A DNA stretch of 64,000 nucleotides from Nematocida homosporus (lineage: Eukaryota; Microsporidia): assembly GCF_024244095.1 (NCBI RefSeq), contig NW_026250681.1, positions 1-64,000 of the forward strand. Reading direction: 5' to 3'. Below the pieces are notes generated by a model. It ran no database searches and was not told where the DNA came from. It worked only from the letters and a program-made list of their open reading frames with translations. Below, piece after piece: positions 35,112-43,295 of this stretch. A program made the translations under genes and the position numbers. Within the stretch, counting starts at the first letter, position 1. Every line of letters begins with the position of its first letter.

Positions 35112-35649
35112 TGAGGTAGTGAAAAAAAAAGATATATATTGAGTTGAGATATGCTGTGTTTATGTCGTATTTGATTGGATTAGATTGAGTTTAGTATTGA
35201 GTTGAGTTTAGTATTGAGTTGTGTTTATGTTATGTTAAGTTGAGTTTAGTATTGTGATGAGTTAAGTTGAGTTTAGTATTGAGTTGAGTTTGGTATTGAG
35301 TTATGTTTATGTTATGTTATGTTAAGTTTAGTCTGAGTAAGTTAGTATTTAATCAGAGATAGATTCAGATACGGACTGGGTAGAATTTATTGTGTTATGA
35401 TATGATATGGTAGAGTTAAGTTGTACTAGGTTGTACTAAGGTGTACTAAGGTGTACTAAGTTGTACTAAGCTCTGGTAATAGTTAATTAGAGGCTGATAA
35501 TTAAGATCAGATCAGGAAGGGATTAACATGGTGCAATAAATTGGATTAAGATGATAGTGAGTTGAGTTGAGTTTGGTATTGTGATGGTATTAGTACTGGG
35601 TTGGTAATGGATTGTGATCGGAATGGTAGATGTGGTTGGTGGTGGTGGT
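35112..35649. repeat. Intergenic G/T-rich tract with 10-bp tandem repeat
   Basis: No gene seen. GAGTTTAGTATTGAGTTGTG words run to about 35340. Five units of 10 bp, TTGTACTAAG/GTGTACTAAG, lie at 35421-35470. A more complex 50-bp stretch follows at 35475-35530. G/T-rich up to the ABC gene end, with no polarity switch, an exception to the usual layout. Confidence 0.75.
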
Positions 35650-37656
35650 TTAGAGGTAGATGACTCGGTTCATGAGCTTGGCTAGGGCGGGGGAGTGGGA
35701 AATGATGATTAGAGTTGAGGGAAGGGAAAGAAGGTACTGAATGATGGTGAGCTCTATTTCTTGGTTGATTTTGGAGGTAGATTCATCTAGGATAATGATG
35801 TCGGGATTCTTGAGAAGAACACGGGCAATGGCGACTCTTTGCTTCTCGCCGCCGGAGAGGTTCTTGCCGTCGTCTCCAAGCAGACATTGGTAGCCGCCTT
35901 TTTTGGTTTGAACTATACGGTCGATTGAAAGGTCATAAACTAAACGTTCAAGTAGTTCGGTTGGAACGGAATGGGGTACGCCGTAGAAGAGATTGGCTTC
36001 TAGAGTTTGGTTAAACATACCGGAGTCCTGGGGAACAATGCCTATTTTGCTGGTGATATAGTCTTTGGAAAGATTGCGGATGCTTTCACCATGAAGAAGA
36101 ATATCACCGGAAAAGACATAACGTTTAAGAAGAAGGGAAAGAAGAGTGCTCTTACCACAGCCACTTTGACCAACAATACAGACCTTGTCTCCTTTTTGGA
36201 TAGAGAAAGACAGATTGTGGAAAAGAGGTCGTTCCTGACCGGGGTAAGTAAATCGGACCGATTGAAATTCCAGTAGTTGTTCTGAATCCAATGGGGTTGG
36301 GCTAGTAGCTAAAGAAGAGGATGATCCCATAGCCCTATTTGGTGAATGAACAGGTAAGTTAGCAAATAGATCGTGTTTAGCTTTGAGATACTCTTGGCAG
36401 TCAACATAACAAACACAGATATCCTTACTAGCTAGAGCAATAGCCGATAGATTATTATCTAATGTCTTGGAAAACTGAGCTAGAGAAAAGATAACACTTA
36501 CCAGCTCTAGATTCTGCTGGTTAAAGTAAGCATAGAAGAAAAGGAAGACAAACAGGACAGTATAGATTGATTTTTGAACAATATGCAAGATTAAGACCAG
36601 CCAGGCATCTTTGTACCGAAGGTGTAACAAGTTCTTCAAGTAATATTTAAACCGGTGTAACTCAGTAGATTCAGTATTACTACTCTGAATTAGCACTAAG
36701 TTCTTAATGCACTCCATAATCTTAGTACTGTACAAGTCATCACACCGATTTCTACTCTGCTTATACTCCACTCGTTTCTGAATAAAGAACCAAGTTACTC
36801 CCAAGTAAACTGTATTAAGAACCACTACAATTCCCAAGTAAAACCAGCCCAGCTCAGCAATCTCCCAAAGTACTAGCAGTGAACTTACTGTCTTACTAAG
36901 AATCACCCCTAAAAACTTCGTTAGAAACGTACTCATACTCTTGTTCCCTCGATCAACCACCCGACTTAATCGGACCGGTGATAAGCTCAAACTACTATAA
37001 AGACTACCAAAGAATAATAATCGCGACAACTCCATAATCACCTTATTAGTAAAGGCACAAAAAGATACAGTGTAGCACTCTCGAAAAACCGAGCTTAAAG
37101 TACTATAAAAGACCCAAAGCCACAACTGCTGTTTAGCCGCACTCGGATCATTAGCTAAGTTCAAAATCAGTTTAGAAGTCAGGTTAACACTTTGCACCCC
37201 CAATCGATTAGAGAAGCCACAAAGCACCACGCCAAGTCCCAGACAAAACCAAGCCGTCCACCGCGAAGGCATGTTCAGTAGCAGCACAACCAACTCTCTT
37301 CCCACCGAAATACTCCGCGCATCTTCACTCCCTATTTCAGCCCCGCCAATTTTATCTCCAATACTGTCATCAACACTAACACTACCACCAAGTCCAATGC
37401 CATTATCACCCATCTTGGTTTTTACTCCCACCCCACTATCTCCACCATCACCCACTCTACTATCTCCATTATCACCCACTCTACTATCTCCATTATCACC
37501 CACTCTACTACCTATACCATCACCACAACCACTTACTATACTATCTCCAGACAAGCCAATCTTTGTCAAATCGACCCATTCAGATTCACAACGACTGCCT
37601 TGTGGCTCGGACGAGCTTAAAACAATCTCTTCTTTAACAACACAAGTACGCCGCAT
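35650..37656 (-). CDS. ATM1: Half-size ABC transporter, Atm1/ABCB7-like
   Basis: A 668-residue half transporter: a membrane domain of about six helices (roughly residues 130-390) followed by one nucleotide-binding domain with Walker A GQSGCGKST, Q-loop VPQDSG, signature LSGGEKQR, Walker B IIILDEST and an H-loop histidine in ISHS. Domain order and the LFHNLSFSIQKGDKV opening fit Atm1, which exports a glutathione-linked sulfur or Fe-S intermediate from mitochondria or mitosomes; an adrenodoxin-reductase-like gene lies in the same window. The D-loop reads SKIN instead of SALD. The N-terminal 110 residues are Gly/Asp/Ser/Val-rich with three near-perfect copies of an eight-residue SRVGDNGD unit (DNA repeat listed separately), and I see no clear targeting peptide. 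Other half-size ABCB transporters remain possible. Confidence 0.78.
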   Translation of the reverse strand: MRRTCVVKEEIVLSSSEPQGSRCESEWVDLTKIGLSGDSIVSGCGDGIGSRVGDNGDSRVGDNGDSRVGDGGDSGVGVKTKMGDNGIGLGGSVSVDDSIGDKIGGAEIGSEDARSISVGRELVVLLLNMPSRWTAWFCLGLGVVLCGFSNRLGVQSVNLTSKLILNLANDPSAAKQQLWLWVFYSTLSSVFRECYTVSFCAFTNKVIMELSRLLFFGSLYSSLSLSPVRLSRVVDRGNKSMSTFLTKFLGVILSKTVSSLLVLWEIAELGWFYLGIVVVLNTVYLGVTWFFIQKRVEYKQSRNRCDDLYSTKIMECIKNLVLIQSSNTESTELHRFKYYLKNLLHLRYKDAWLVLILHIVQKSIYTVLFVFLFFYAYFNQQNLELVSVIFSLAQFSKTLDNNLSAIALASKDICVCYVDCQEYLKAKHDLFANLPVHSPNRAMGSSSSLATSPTPLDSEQLLEFQSVRFTYPGQERPLFHNLSFSIQKGDKVCIVGQSGCGKSTLLSLLLKRYVFSGDILLHGESIRNLSKDYITSKIGIVPQDSGMFNQTLEANLFYGVPHSVPTELLERLVYDLSIDRIVQTKKGGYQCLLGDDGKNLSGGEKQRVAIARVLLKNPDIIILDESTSKINQEIELTIIQYLLSLPSTLIIISHSPALAKLMNRVIYL
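37441..37524 (-). repeat. 24-bp in-frame tandem repeat in the ABC transporter N terminus
   Basis: Units of 24 bp start at 37447, 37471 and 37495; each encodes a variant of SRVGDNGD. The first two are identical at the DNA level over the full unit. The repeat adds a flexible acidic stretch before the membrane domain. Confidence 0.85.
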
Positions 37657-37821
37657 GGGTTAACCGGCAATTTTTTACTATAACATCATCTAACCCCACT
37701 AATCACCTCTTTCCCGCCAATTAAGAACACTATTTATTCTATCACTTATATCTAAGACTTAAGGCCATTGTTTTAAAGCCTCGTTTAAGAACATCGTTTT
37801 ACTTTTGTTTTTCTTCTCTCC

Positions 37822-38595
37822 ATGAACATGATCTTAATTGGAGTTGATACGAATGTATTCTTAGATAGTTTGGAGTGTGTGAAAAGGTTAGTAGTGCATT
37901 TAAATAGTCTAAATGCTGGAATCTTTGTGCCTCGGGTGATAATTAGGGAGTTAGATGCGATAAAAACCAAATCAGCCACTGCTCGTGAAGCGACTAAGTA
38001 CATACTAAGCGAAATGGGCCGATCGGTTAACCAGAAAGTCTTTGTAGAGAACTCAATTGAAGTACAAGGACAGACTAATGATGATACATTTGCTATTGCC
38101 TGTTTAAACAACCATGTGGATATTATACTAACTAACGATACGGCTTTACGAGTGAAGTCTATTAGTGCAGGAACACCAGCTATAGCTACTGTTGGGAAAA
38201 CAGCTGAAGATTTATGTCGTGAAATAGAAGAGCATCTTAAGGATAGTGACTTTATGGAGACTGAGCTTAGAGGAGACTATGTTGGGGAAAGGAATTCAGT
38301 TGAGTCTTCAGTAGCCCATTTGATTTATACGAAGCGTCTGCATCCAAAGTTAGTTAAAGAACTTGGGGCTGATCTTATTTCAGACTATGTACCAGATACA
38401 ATTGCTTACTCATTGTCCGCCCAACTCAAGTACATTGTGAAGAACTATGAGACTTTCACGGGAATGCTACCACGGTATGCCAAAGGAATCTTCCAAGGGA
38501 AGTTGAAGAAAGAGTTAGAGCTAGCCGATATTGAAGAGATTCTTTTGATTCTTGGTATTGATCCACCCGAGTGGTTCAAGCAAATGCAGCCATAA
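37822..38595 (+). CDS. PIN-domain ribonuclease-like protein, Swt1-like
   Basis: A 257-residue protein. The N-terminal 120 residues are a PIN domain: GVDTNVFLD with the first metal aspartate, VIIRELDAIK with the conserved glutamate, then NDDTFAIACL and IILTNDTALRVKS carrying further acidic residues. These are the four-acid site of metal-dependent endoribonucleases, so activity is plausible. The VDTNVFL/IRELD/LTND combination is nearest to Swt1-type PIN domains, linked to nuclear mRNA quality control. The C-terminal 110 residues (HPKLVKELG..., FTGMLPRYAKGIFQGKLKKEL) are helical and unassigned. The start follows a T/C-rich run (TTTTCTTCTCTCC). Confidence 0.68.
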   Translation: MNMILIGVDTNVFLDSLECVKRLVVHLNSLNAGIFVPRVIIRELDAIKTKSATAREATKYILSEMGRSVNQKVFVENSIEVQGQTNDDTFAIACLNNHVDIILTNDTALRVKSISAGTPAIATVGKTAEDLCREIEEHLKDSDFMETELRGDYVGERNSVESSVAHLIYTKRLHPKLVKELGADLISDYVPDTIAYSLSAQLKYIVKNYETFTGMLPRYAKGIFQGKLKKELELADIEEILLILGIDPPEWFKQMQP

Positions 38596-38885
38596 TAAAG
38601 GTTTATAATAGGTTTAATAGAGTTACTGCGATAAGGTATTGAATTGGTATTGAGTTGGGATGGGATTGAGTTGGGATTGTGTAGGTGTGGGGGAGGTGGA
38701 GATGGAGATCGGTGAGGTTAGTGAGGTTAAGGTGGTATTGGGATTGGGATGGGAGAGTTTTGTAGAAGAAGTTGGCAGAAGAAGTTGTGGCTAATATTAG
38801 TATGGGATGGGGGTAGTGATGTTTAGAGTGGGGTAGAATTGGTTCTAGATTGGGGCGCTTAAAACTGGGTTTAGAGTGAATATAG

Positions 38886-39905
38886 ATGGGAGATGCGTTG
38901 CGACGGTTAAAGAAAGAGGGAGTAAGTTCGGTTTATTTAGGGACTTCGGTGGCGGATTGCTGGGCTATTATTGAGTTGGCGGCTGCTGGGGAGGTAGTGG
39001 CAGTTTCGGCCGAAGTTGGGACAACCTGGGCAAGTTCTTCTCTTTATGAGTGCGCCTGTGCGGAGGAAGTCTTAATTAATCACCAGATTGAGCCGCCGTT
39101 AGATGTGCCGGTTGAGACTAATTTGCAATTGTTGCGACCGAAAGATCCTTTAGTGCACTACGTATCTCGCTTGTTTGCGTGGCAGAAAGTATTCATTCCT
39201 ATTTATCAGGTAGTGTTGCAGGATGGCCGGCGAACGGTTAAAATGCCCAATAGTCGTGAAGAGATTGCCATGTCCTCTAGTATTCCAACTGAAGATAAGC
39301 TAGCGCTGTACCATTGTATGACTAATGGGTTTGCGGAGAACTTTAGTGAACTATCGGAGCCGACTAAGACTATGCTCCTCTCGGCCTTGGCTGGAACGAC
39401 TTCCATGTCGGCTGAGGCAGTATTGAATGTACAGAGCCATTTTGGACACTTAGGCGGCCCACAGTATCTTTTCCCAGCTAAGACTTTCTCAGCAATTTCA
39501 TGGCTTCTACTTCAGTCACATCCAAGCATTCATTATGCCCCAACAGTTGATCTGCCCGATCCATCTAAACGCACTCCGCCTTTTATTCTGAATATTGCTG
39601 GTCTTGGTGAAATAACCGCTAGACAAGTTCTTGAAAGTCCTAAGAATTATAAACAGTACTTACGCATCTTACTTCTCAAAAGACCCTTTACATCTACACC
39701 AACTAAACATACTTTTCTTATTGATCAAAATCACATTCATGGTTTGTCAATTACGTTAAAATCAATTAATTATCTATACCTTTGGTCAGATAAGACTGTT
39801 CCAGGCACGATTATAAGATCAGTTGGACTTAATCCTGAATCTCTTCTTTTCCATGCCGAACTGGTATCAAACAGCTCTAATAGTTGGTGTTCTTTCGATA
39901 TTTAA
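38886..39905 (+). CDS. Divergent Rab GDI/Rab escort protein (GDI/REP family)
   Basis: A 339-residue protein. The opening VYLGTSVADCWAIIELAAAGEVVAV matches the VIVLGTGLTECIL...G.KVLH dinucleotide-fold start of GDI and REP. YQVVLQDGRRTVKMPNSREEI matches the Y..V..G..YKVPS...EAL segment of the Rab-binding platform. HFGHLGGPQYLFPAK matches the YG..PYLYPLYG block. GDI recycles prenylated Rabs and REP presents Rabs to geranylgeranyl transferase. At 339 residues it is well short of GDI (about 450) and the glycine-rich loop is altered (GTS in place of GTG), so nucleotide-type binding may be lost, as in the family generally. GDI and REP cannot be told apart here. The stop overlaps AATAAA only 6 bp before the next gene. 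Confidence 0.6.
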   Translation: MGDALRRLKKEGVSSVYLGTSVADCWAIIELAAAGEVVAVSAEVGTTWASSSLYECACAEEVLINHQIEPPLDVPVETNLQLLRPKDPLVHYVSRLFAWQKVFIPIYQVVLQDGRRTVKMPNSREEIAMSSSIPTEDKLALYHCMTNGFAENFSELSEPTKTMLLSALAGTTSMSAEAVLNVQSHFGHLGGPQYLFPAKTFSAISWLLLQSHPSIHYAPTVDLPDPSKRTPPFILNIAGLGEITARQVLESPKNYKQYLRILLLKRPFTSTPTKHTFLIDQNHIHGLSITLKSINYLYLWSDKTVPGTIIRSVGLNPESLLFHAELVSNSSNSWCSFDI

Positions 39906-39911
39906 ATAAAT

Positions 39912-40577
39912 ATGGCCTACAGTGCTCCCAAACACACGTCACCAATGAATACCAGGAAAGGATCACCATCTAATCGCCCAAGCGCTGTTTCTGCCTTGGT
40001 TCCGTTAGATGACACCCATGACATTCTTTGCCGAAATATGCCCCCGAATGCGTTGTTCTTCTGCAGTTCGTGCAAAGAGGTTCTTCTCCAGCGGAACATT
40101 CCAAACCATCATTGTGTTGAAGTGACGCGGCCAAATGAACTCTTAGAGACCTTTTATAACACGCGTTGTGCCGTGCCTGACCCAGAGAGTGGGGTTGAGT
40201 GTGCCAGGAGTCTTAACTGCAAAGTTCATAGTGCGCATTTGAAGCGAGCAGTTACCAAGCGAACAATCGCCTATGACGTACTAATTAAGAAGAATGCCGA
40301 GGAGAAGAAGAGAAAGAAGAGTAGCGGTGTCGATCTGGAAGAAGAGCGACCTGAAAAGAAGAAGAAAAGGAAGGAGAAGAAAGACAAGGTATCCGATAGT
40401 TATGTAAAGCTAGAGGATAACATCACCAGCCGCATTCTAGCACACGTTCCTGTGATCGAAAAGACCTTCTGTCTCCCGGATATCAAATTCAATACACTGG
40501 CCATCCGGAGCATCTTTTTCCAGCCATTAAAGATCCAAAGAATGCTCCAAGAGAAGAAGATGGCCCGCCACCAATAA
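39912..40577 (+). CDS. SGF73: Sgf73/ataxin-7-like SCA7-domain protein (SAGA deubiquitinase module)
   Basis: A 221-residue protein. An N-terminal CSSC...HHC motif (about residues 51-69) is the first zinc finger. Then CAVPDPESGVECARSLNCKVHSAHLKRAV...YDVLIKK is the SCA7 domain (C...C.RSL.CK.HS...KR.V..R...YD.LL), the defining element of Sgf73/ataxin-7. Sgf73 anchors the H2B deubiquitinase Ubp8-Sgf11-Sus1 to SAGA. A Lys/Glu-rich segment (about 128-160) is probably disordered and nuclear. The chain is a third the length of yeast Sgf73. It begins 6 bp after the stop of the GDI/REP-like gene, so its promoter must lie inside that gene or they share a transcript. The stop codon lies in AATAAA at 40573-40578. 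Confidence 0.75.
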   Translation: MAYSAPKHTSPMNTRKGSPSNRPSAVSALVPLDDTHDILCRNMPPNALFFCSSCKEVLLQRNIPNHHCVEVTRPNELLETFYNTRCAVPDPESGVECARSLNCKVHSAHLKRAVTKRTIAYDVLIKKNAEEKKRKKSSGVDLEEERPEKKKKRKEKKDKVSDSYVKLEDNITSRILAHVPVIEKTFCLPDIKFNTLAIRSIFFQPLKIQRMLQEKKMARHQ

Positions 40578-40829
40578 ATACAACAACACACACCTATTTA
40601 TTGAGTTGAGTTAGTAATTAGTTAGCAATTAGTTAGTATTGGGTTGAGTTGAGTTAAGTTGAGTTGATGTGGGTTAAGTTGATGAGAGTAGTAGTGTGGT
40701 ATGGTATGATATGGTGGGGTGGAGTGGTGGTAGTGAAATCTTAGTGAGATAGGGTGTGGTGTGGAAGAACAAAGGCCAGGTGGTGTTGAGTTATGTTAGA
40801 TTTGGGTTTGGACGAGTTGGTAAGATGGC

Positions 40830-42365
40830 CTATTCTAGGAGTTCAGCTTCAATCTGGTCGAGAGCGAGTTGGAGCTGGGTGGACGAAAGTAGTAGGGTGT
40901 CCAGTCGAAGATGGGGCCAAAGAGGAGTTAGAGTTAGATTGGCATCTAGTAGAAGGGCCGTGATTAGAGCATCGGTATGGATGGCTTCAGAGCGATCCAT
41001 GAGTTTAGCATAGGCCTCTGTTAGTCTGATGTGGCTTTCTAAAGCTCGGACAGTTGTGCCAGGTGTTCGTCGTTGTCGCTCATAGTACTTACCAATCAAC
41101 AAGCGAGCCTGATCGGAAAGAACAACCTGTTTAGGCCGACGGCGAAGTAAAAGATCTCTTATGTATACAGTAGCACTTTCATTGGGCTGTCGCCAAATAA
41201 TGCTACGACAGATGTCTTCATTATTAGGAGTTGCGTCATCAAGAGATAAAACCAAATCAAAACGTGAGAGTAGTGGGGGTGGTAGTTTAAGAGAGGGAAG
41301 AATTCCCTCCCGGATAATTGCTGCATGCCGAATCGCAGCTACTACCGAGCACCGAGTATCTAGCCGCACAAGCATTCCTGCTTTAGCTACAGTCAAAGTC
41401 TGCTGCTCCATAGCTTCGAGAATAGAAGCCTTGTCCTCCTTCTTAAGCGATCCAAACTCATCGATGCAGCAAATACCGCCATCGGCCTGGGGCAAAGCTC
41501 CCGGCTCAATACTCCAATTGTTCTTCTCGCGAATTGCACAGGCAGTCAGGCCCGCGGAGGTACAGCCAATGCCAGTAGTTAGCACAGCCGGTTTTAAGGT
41601 CTTGGCGGCAAATGAAAGGAACTCGCTCTTTCCTGATCCAGTGCGCCCCACCATTAATAGGTGGCAAGAGGTTCGGTTCTTAGTTTGAGCATCTCTGTAC
41701 AACTGCTCAGCATTCGAACTACCACTGCCCTCTTTGGGGTCTTTCCGAGACTCACAGCCGCCTAGAGAGCACAGAAGCATGCCTAGCTTGCAGTGGAGTA
41801 GTCCATTCAGCCGCGGGGCGTACTGAGAAAGCGCCTCCATAAGTGTATGGTACTCACTGGGCCGAGCCACCTCAACGGGCGCGGGACTAGCGAGTGGAGT
41901 CTGCTTAGAAATGCTTAGGGCAGAGAGCGCATATTCACAATCTAGTGGCTGTAAAGGCCTGATCCTATTCCAGAGCACTTTAACCACGCCTGTAATTCTT
42001 AAAAGCTCGCCAGGCCGACAGCTTTCCACAAGCGGTCCTTCTAAATAAACAGTTATGGTCTGCGATAGATAAACATTACTGCGCTCTTGCACACGAATCT
42101 CTTGGTAATCAACTTTGCGGTCGGCATCTTGGCGAAAACCAAGCAGGCCAATTTTCAGCACAGTGCCATAGATACTCACAATGCGGCCGTAATGAACAGA
42201 GAAGGGAAATCCAGCCAGATCAAAGGCAGAAGGAATGTTCACTAAAGGCCTAGGCGACTCGCCGCTTGCAATTTGGTCCAGCTGGCTAAGCAAGGCCTGG
42301 GGGTCTTTGTCATAGGCCTGCATTACATCAAGCGGTGTAATATCGGGGCTATCCATTACTTTCAA
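40830..42365 (-). CDS. MCM9: MCM-family helicase, closest to MCM9
   Basis: A 511-residue protein. The N-terminal OB region has FPFSVHYGRIVSIYGTVLKI, KVDYQEIRVQE and EGPLVESCRPGELLRITGVV, all MCM hallmarks. The AAA domain has Walker A GRTGSGKSEFL, TTGIGCTSAGLTA, Walker B GGICCIDEF, AMEQQTLTVAKAG and the arginine-finger motif LLSRFDLVL. TGIGCTSAGLT, FGSLK..D and the C-terminal RALESHIRLTEAYAKLMDR follow MCM9 rather than MCM2-7. The zinc finger that normally interrupts the OB region is absent, and the sensor-1 position reads AAIRHA, without the usual Asn. MCM9 works with MCM8 in homologous recombination and mismatch repair. It starts inside the upstream gene on the same strand (17-bp overlap), or 9 bp later at the second ATG. 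Confidence 0.75.
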   Translation of the reverse strand: MKVMDSPDITPLDVMQAYDKDPQALLSQLDQIASGESPRPLVNIPSAFDLAGFPFSVHYGRIVSIYGTVLKIGLLGFRQDADRKVDYQEIRVQERSNVYLSQTITVYLEGPLVESCRPGELLRITGVVKVLWNRIRPLQPLDCEYALSALSISKQTPLASPAPVEVARPSEYHTLMEALSQYAPRLNGLLHCKLGMLLCSLGGCESRKDPKEGSGSSNAEQLYRDAQTKNRTSCHLLMVGRTGSGKSEFLSFAAKTLKPAVLTTGIGCTSAGLTACAIREKNNWSIEPGALPQADGGICCIDEFGSLKKEDKASILEAMEQQTLTVAKAGMLVRLDTRCSVVAAIRHAAIIREGILPSLKLPPPLLSRFDLVLSLDDATPNNEDICRSIIWRQPNESATVYIRDLLLRRRPKQVVLSDQARLLIGKYYERQRRTPGTTVRALESHIRLTEAYAKLMDRSEAIHTDALITALLLDANLTLTPLWPHLRLDTLLLSSTQLQLALDQIEAELLE

Positions 42366-43194
42366 TGGGGAGGACAGATTTTTTGTCTTTGATACTCTCT
42401 AGACGCTTTTTGGTACTATTTGTATCTAAGATATCAATGCGATCAATACGTACGTGGTAATAAACAGTTTTTCCTTTGATTTCTAGCTTAGTGGTGTGCT
42501 CTGTCTCTTTGGGGAAGAGATTGATGAATAAAGCAACTCTTTCTAGGGCCAGGGAAGTCTTATAGGAATAGAAGAAGCGGCTGGCCTTCTCTCGCGTCCA
42601 GGATCCTTTGAGAACAAAAGGATGCACCCCGGCTCGTTTCTTCTGGAGGTGGTAGCACCCAAAGAACCGCTTCTGCAGCATGCGGATGGTTTCAACTCCG
42701 TAGCGATTGAACTTCTTTTGTTGTTCAGCAATCTTATGGAAGAGATTCTCATTGTTGATGATTAGCTGCAGAACCTCTTGTGGGTCGGATTCGCCGGGAA
42801 GGTCTAAATCGTAGTCTTTAATGATGGCGCTTCGGCGGCCACCCATTTCGCATTGTAGTATTCCTCTGATATACGAGGTTTTCTTGAGATCTTCTGTAAT
42901 GGCGCCGCAGGGAACAATGCGGGTACCAATGCGCTGTTCGAGGGCTAGTCGACTCTCTCGGTTAATGTAGCCAATGTTTGTGGCAGTCAAGTACTTGTAG
43001 CCTATTCGCTTGGTTAGACACTGGGTGTACTTAATGGCCACATCGGGGCGAGCGGGCACAGACTTTTCAAATAGGCGCAAACGAATGACTCGGCCACACC
43101 GGGTCCGGCACACTACGTGACTAGCTCGCACAGATATGGGCTTATTGAAATCCACCGAGCATTCCAGGATCCCAGGCATTCTATTTTGTTCCAT
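42349..43194 (-). CDS. Unknown basic protein, overlaps the MCM9-like gene
   Basis: A 281-residue protein that I do not recognise. It is mixed alpha/beta and rich in Arg and Lys, with strands such as HVVCRTRCGRVIRLRLFE and TVYYHVRIDRIDIL, helices such as EVLQLIINNENLFHKIAEQQKK, and the segment GVHPFVLKGSWTREKASRFFYSYKTSLALERVAL in the C-terminal half. No zinc cluster or enzyme motif is clear. Its stop codon (TAG in ATGGATAG) overlaps the start of the MCM9-like gene, so the two may share a transcript or the second promoter lies inside this gene. Whether it works with the helicase is an open question. I considered an MCM N-terminal domain split by a frameshift, but the MCM gene already has its own OB region. 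Confidence 0.55.
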   Translation of the reverse strand: MEQNRMPGILECSVDFNKPISVRASHVVCRTRCGRVIRLRLFEKSVPARPDVAIKYTQCLTKRIGYKYLTATNIGYINRESRLALEQRIGTRIVPCGAITEDLKKTSYIRGILQCEMGGRRSAIIKDYDLDLPGESDPQEVLQLIINNENLFHKIAEQQKKFNRYGVETIRMLQKRFFGCYHLQKKRAGVHPFVLKGSWTREKASRFFYSYKTSLALERVALFINLFPKETEHTTKLEIKGKTVYYHVRIDRIDILDTNSTKKRLESIKDKKSVLPIESNG

Positions 43195-43295
43195 CTCCTA
43201 AACAATTGCCACTAAACAATCTACTTAAATAGACATTAATTGAGAGGCCCAAGTGGGAAATAGCCAAAAGGGCATTTATTGCTTGCTATCTAGGG

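Noticed and set aside
37271..37663. Plus-strand Pro/Ser/Leu frame opposite the ABC transporter N terminus
   Set aside because: Antisense reading of the 24-bp coding repeat; no independent support.
41161..41688. 175-codon plus-strand frame inside the MCM9-like gene
   Set aside because: Antisense shadow; the minus strand carries all MCM motifs.
42349..43194. Frameshifted N-terminal half of the MCM9-like protein
   Set aside because: The MCM9-like frame already contains its own OB region up to its start, and the upstream protein shows no MCM N-terminal motif, so two genes are more likely.
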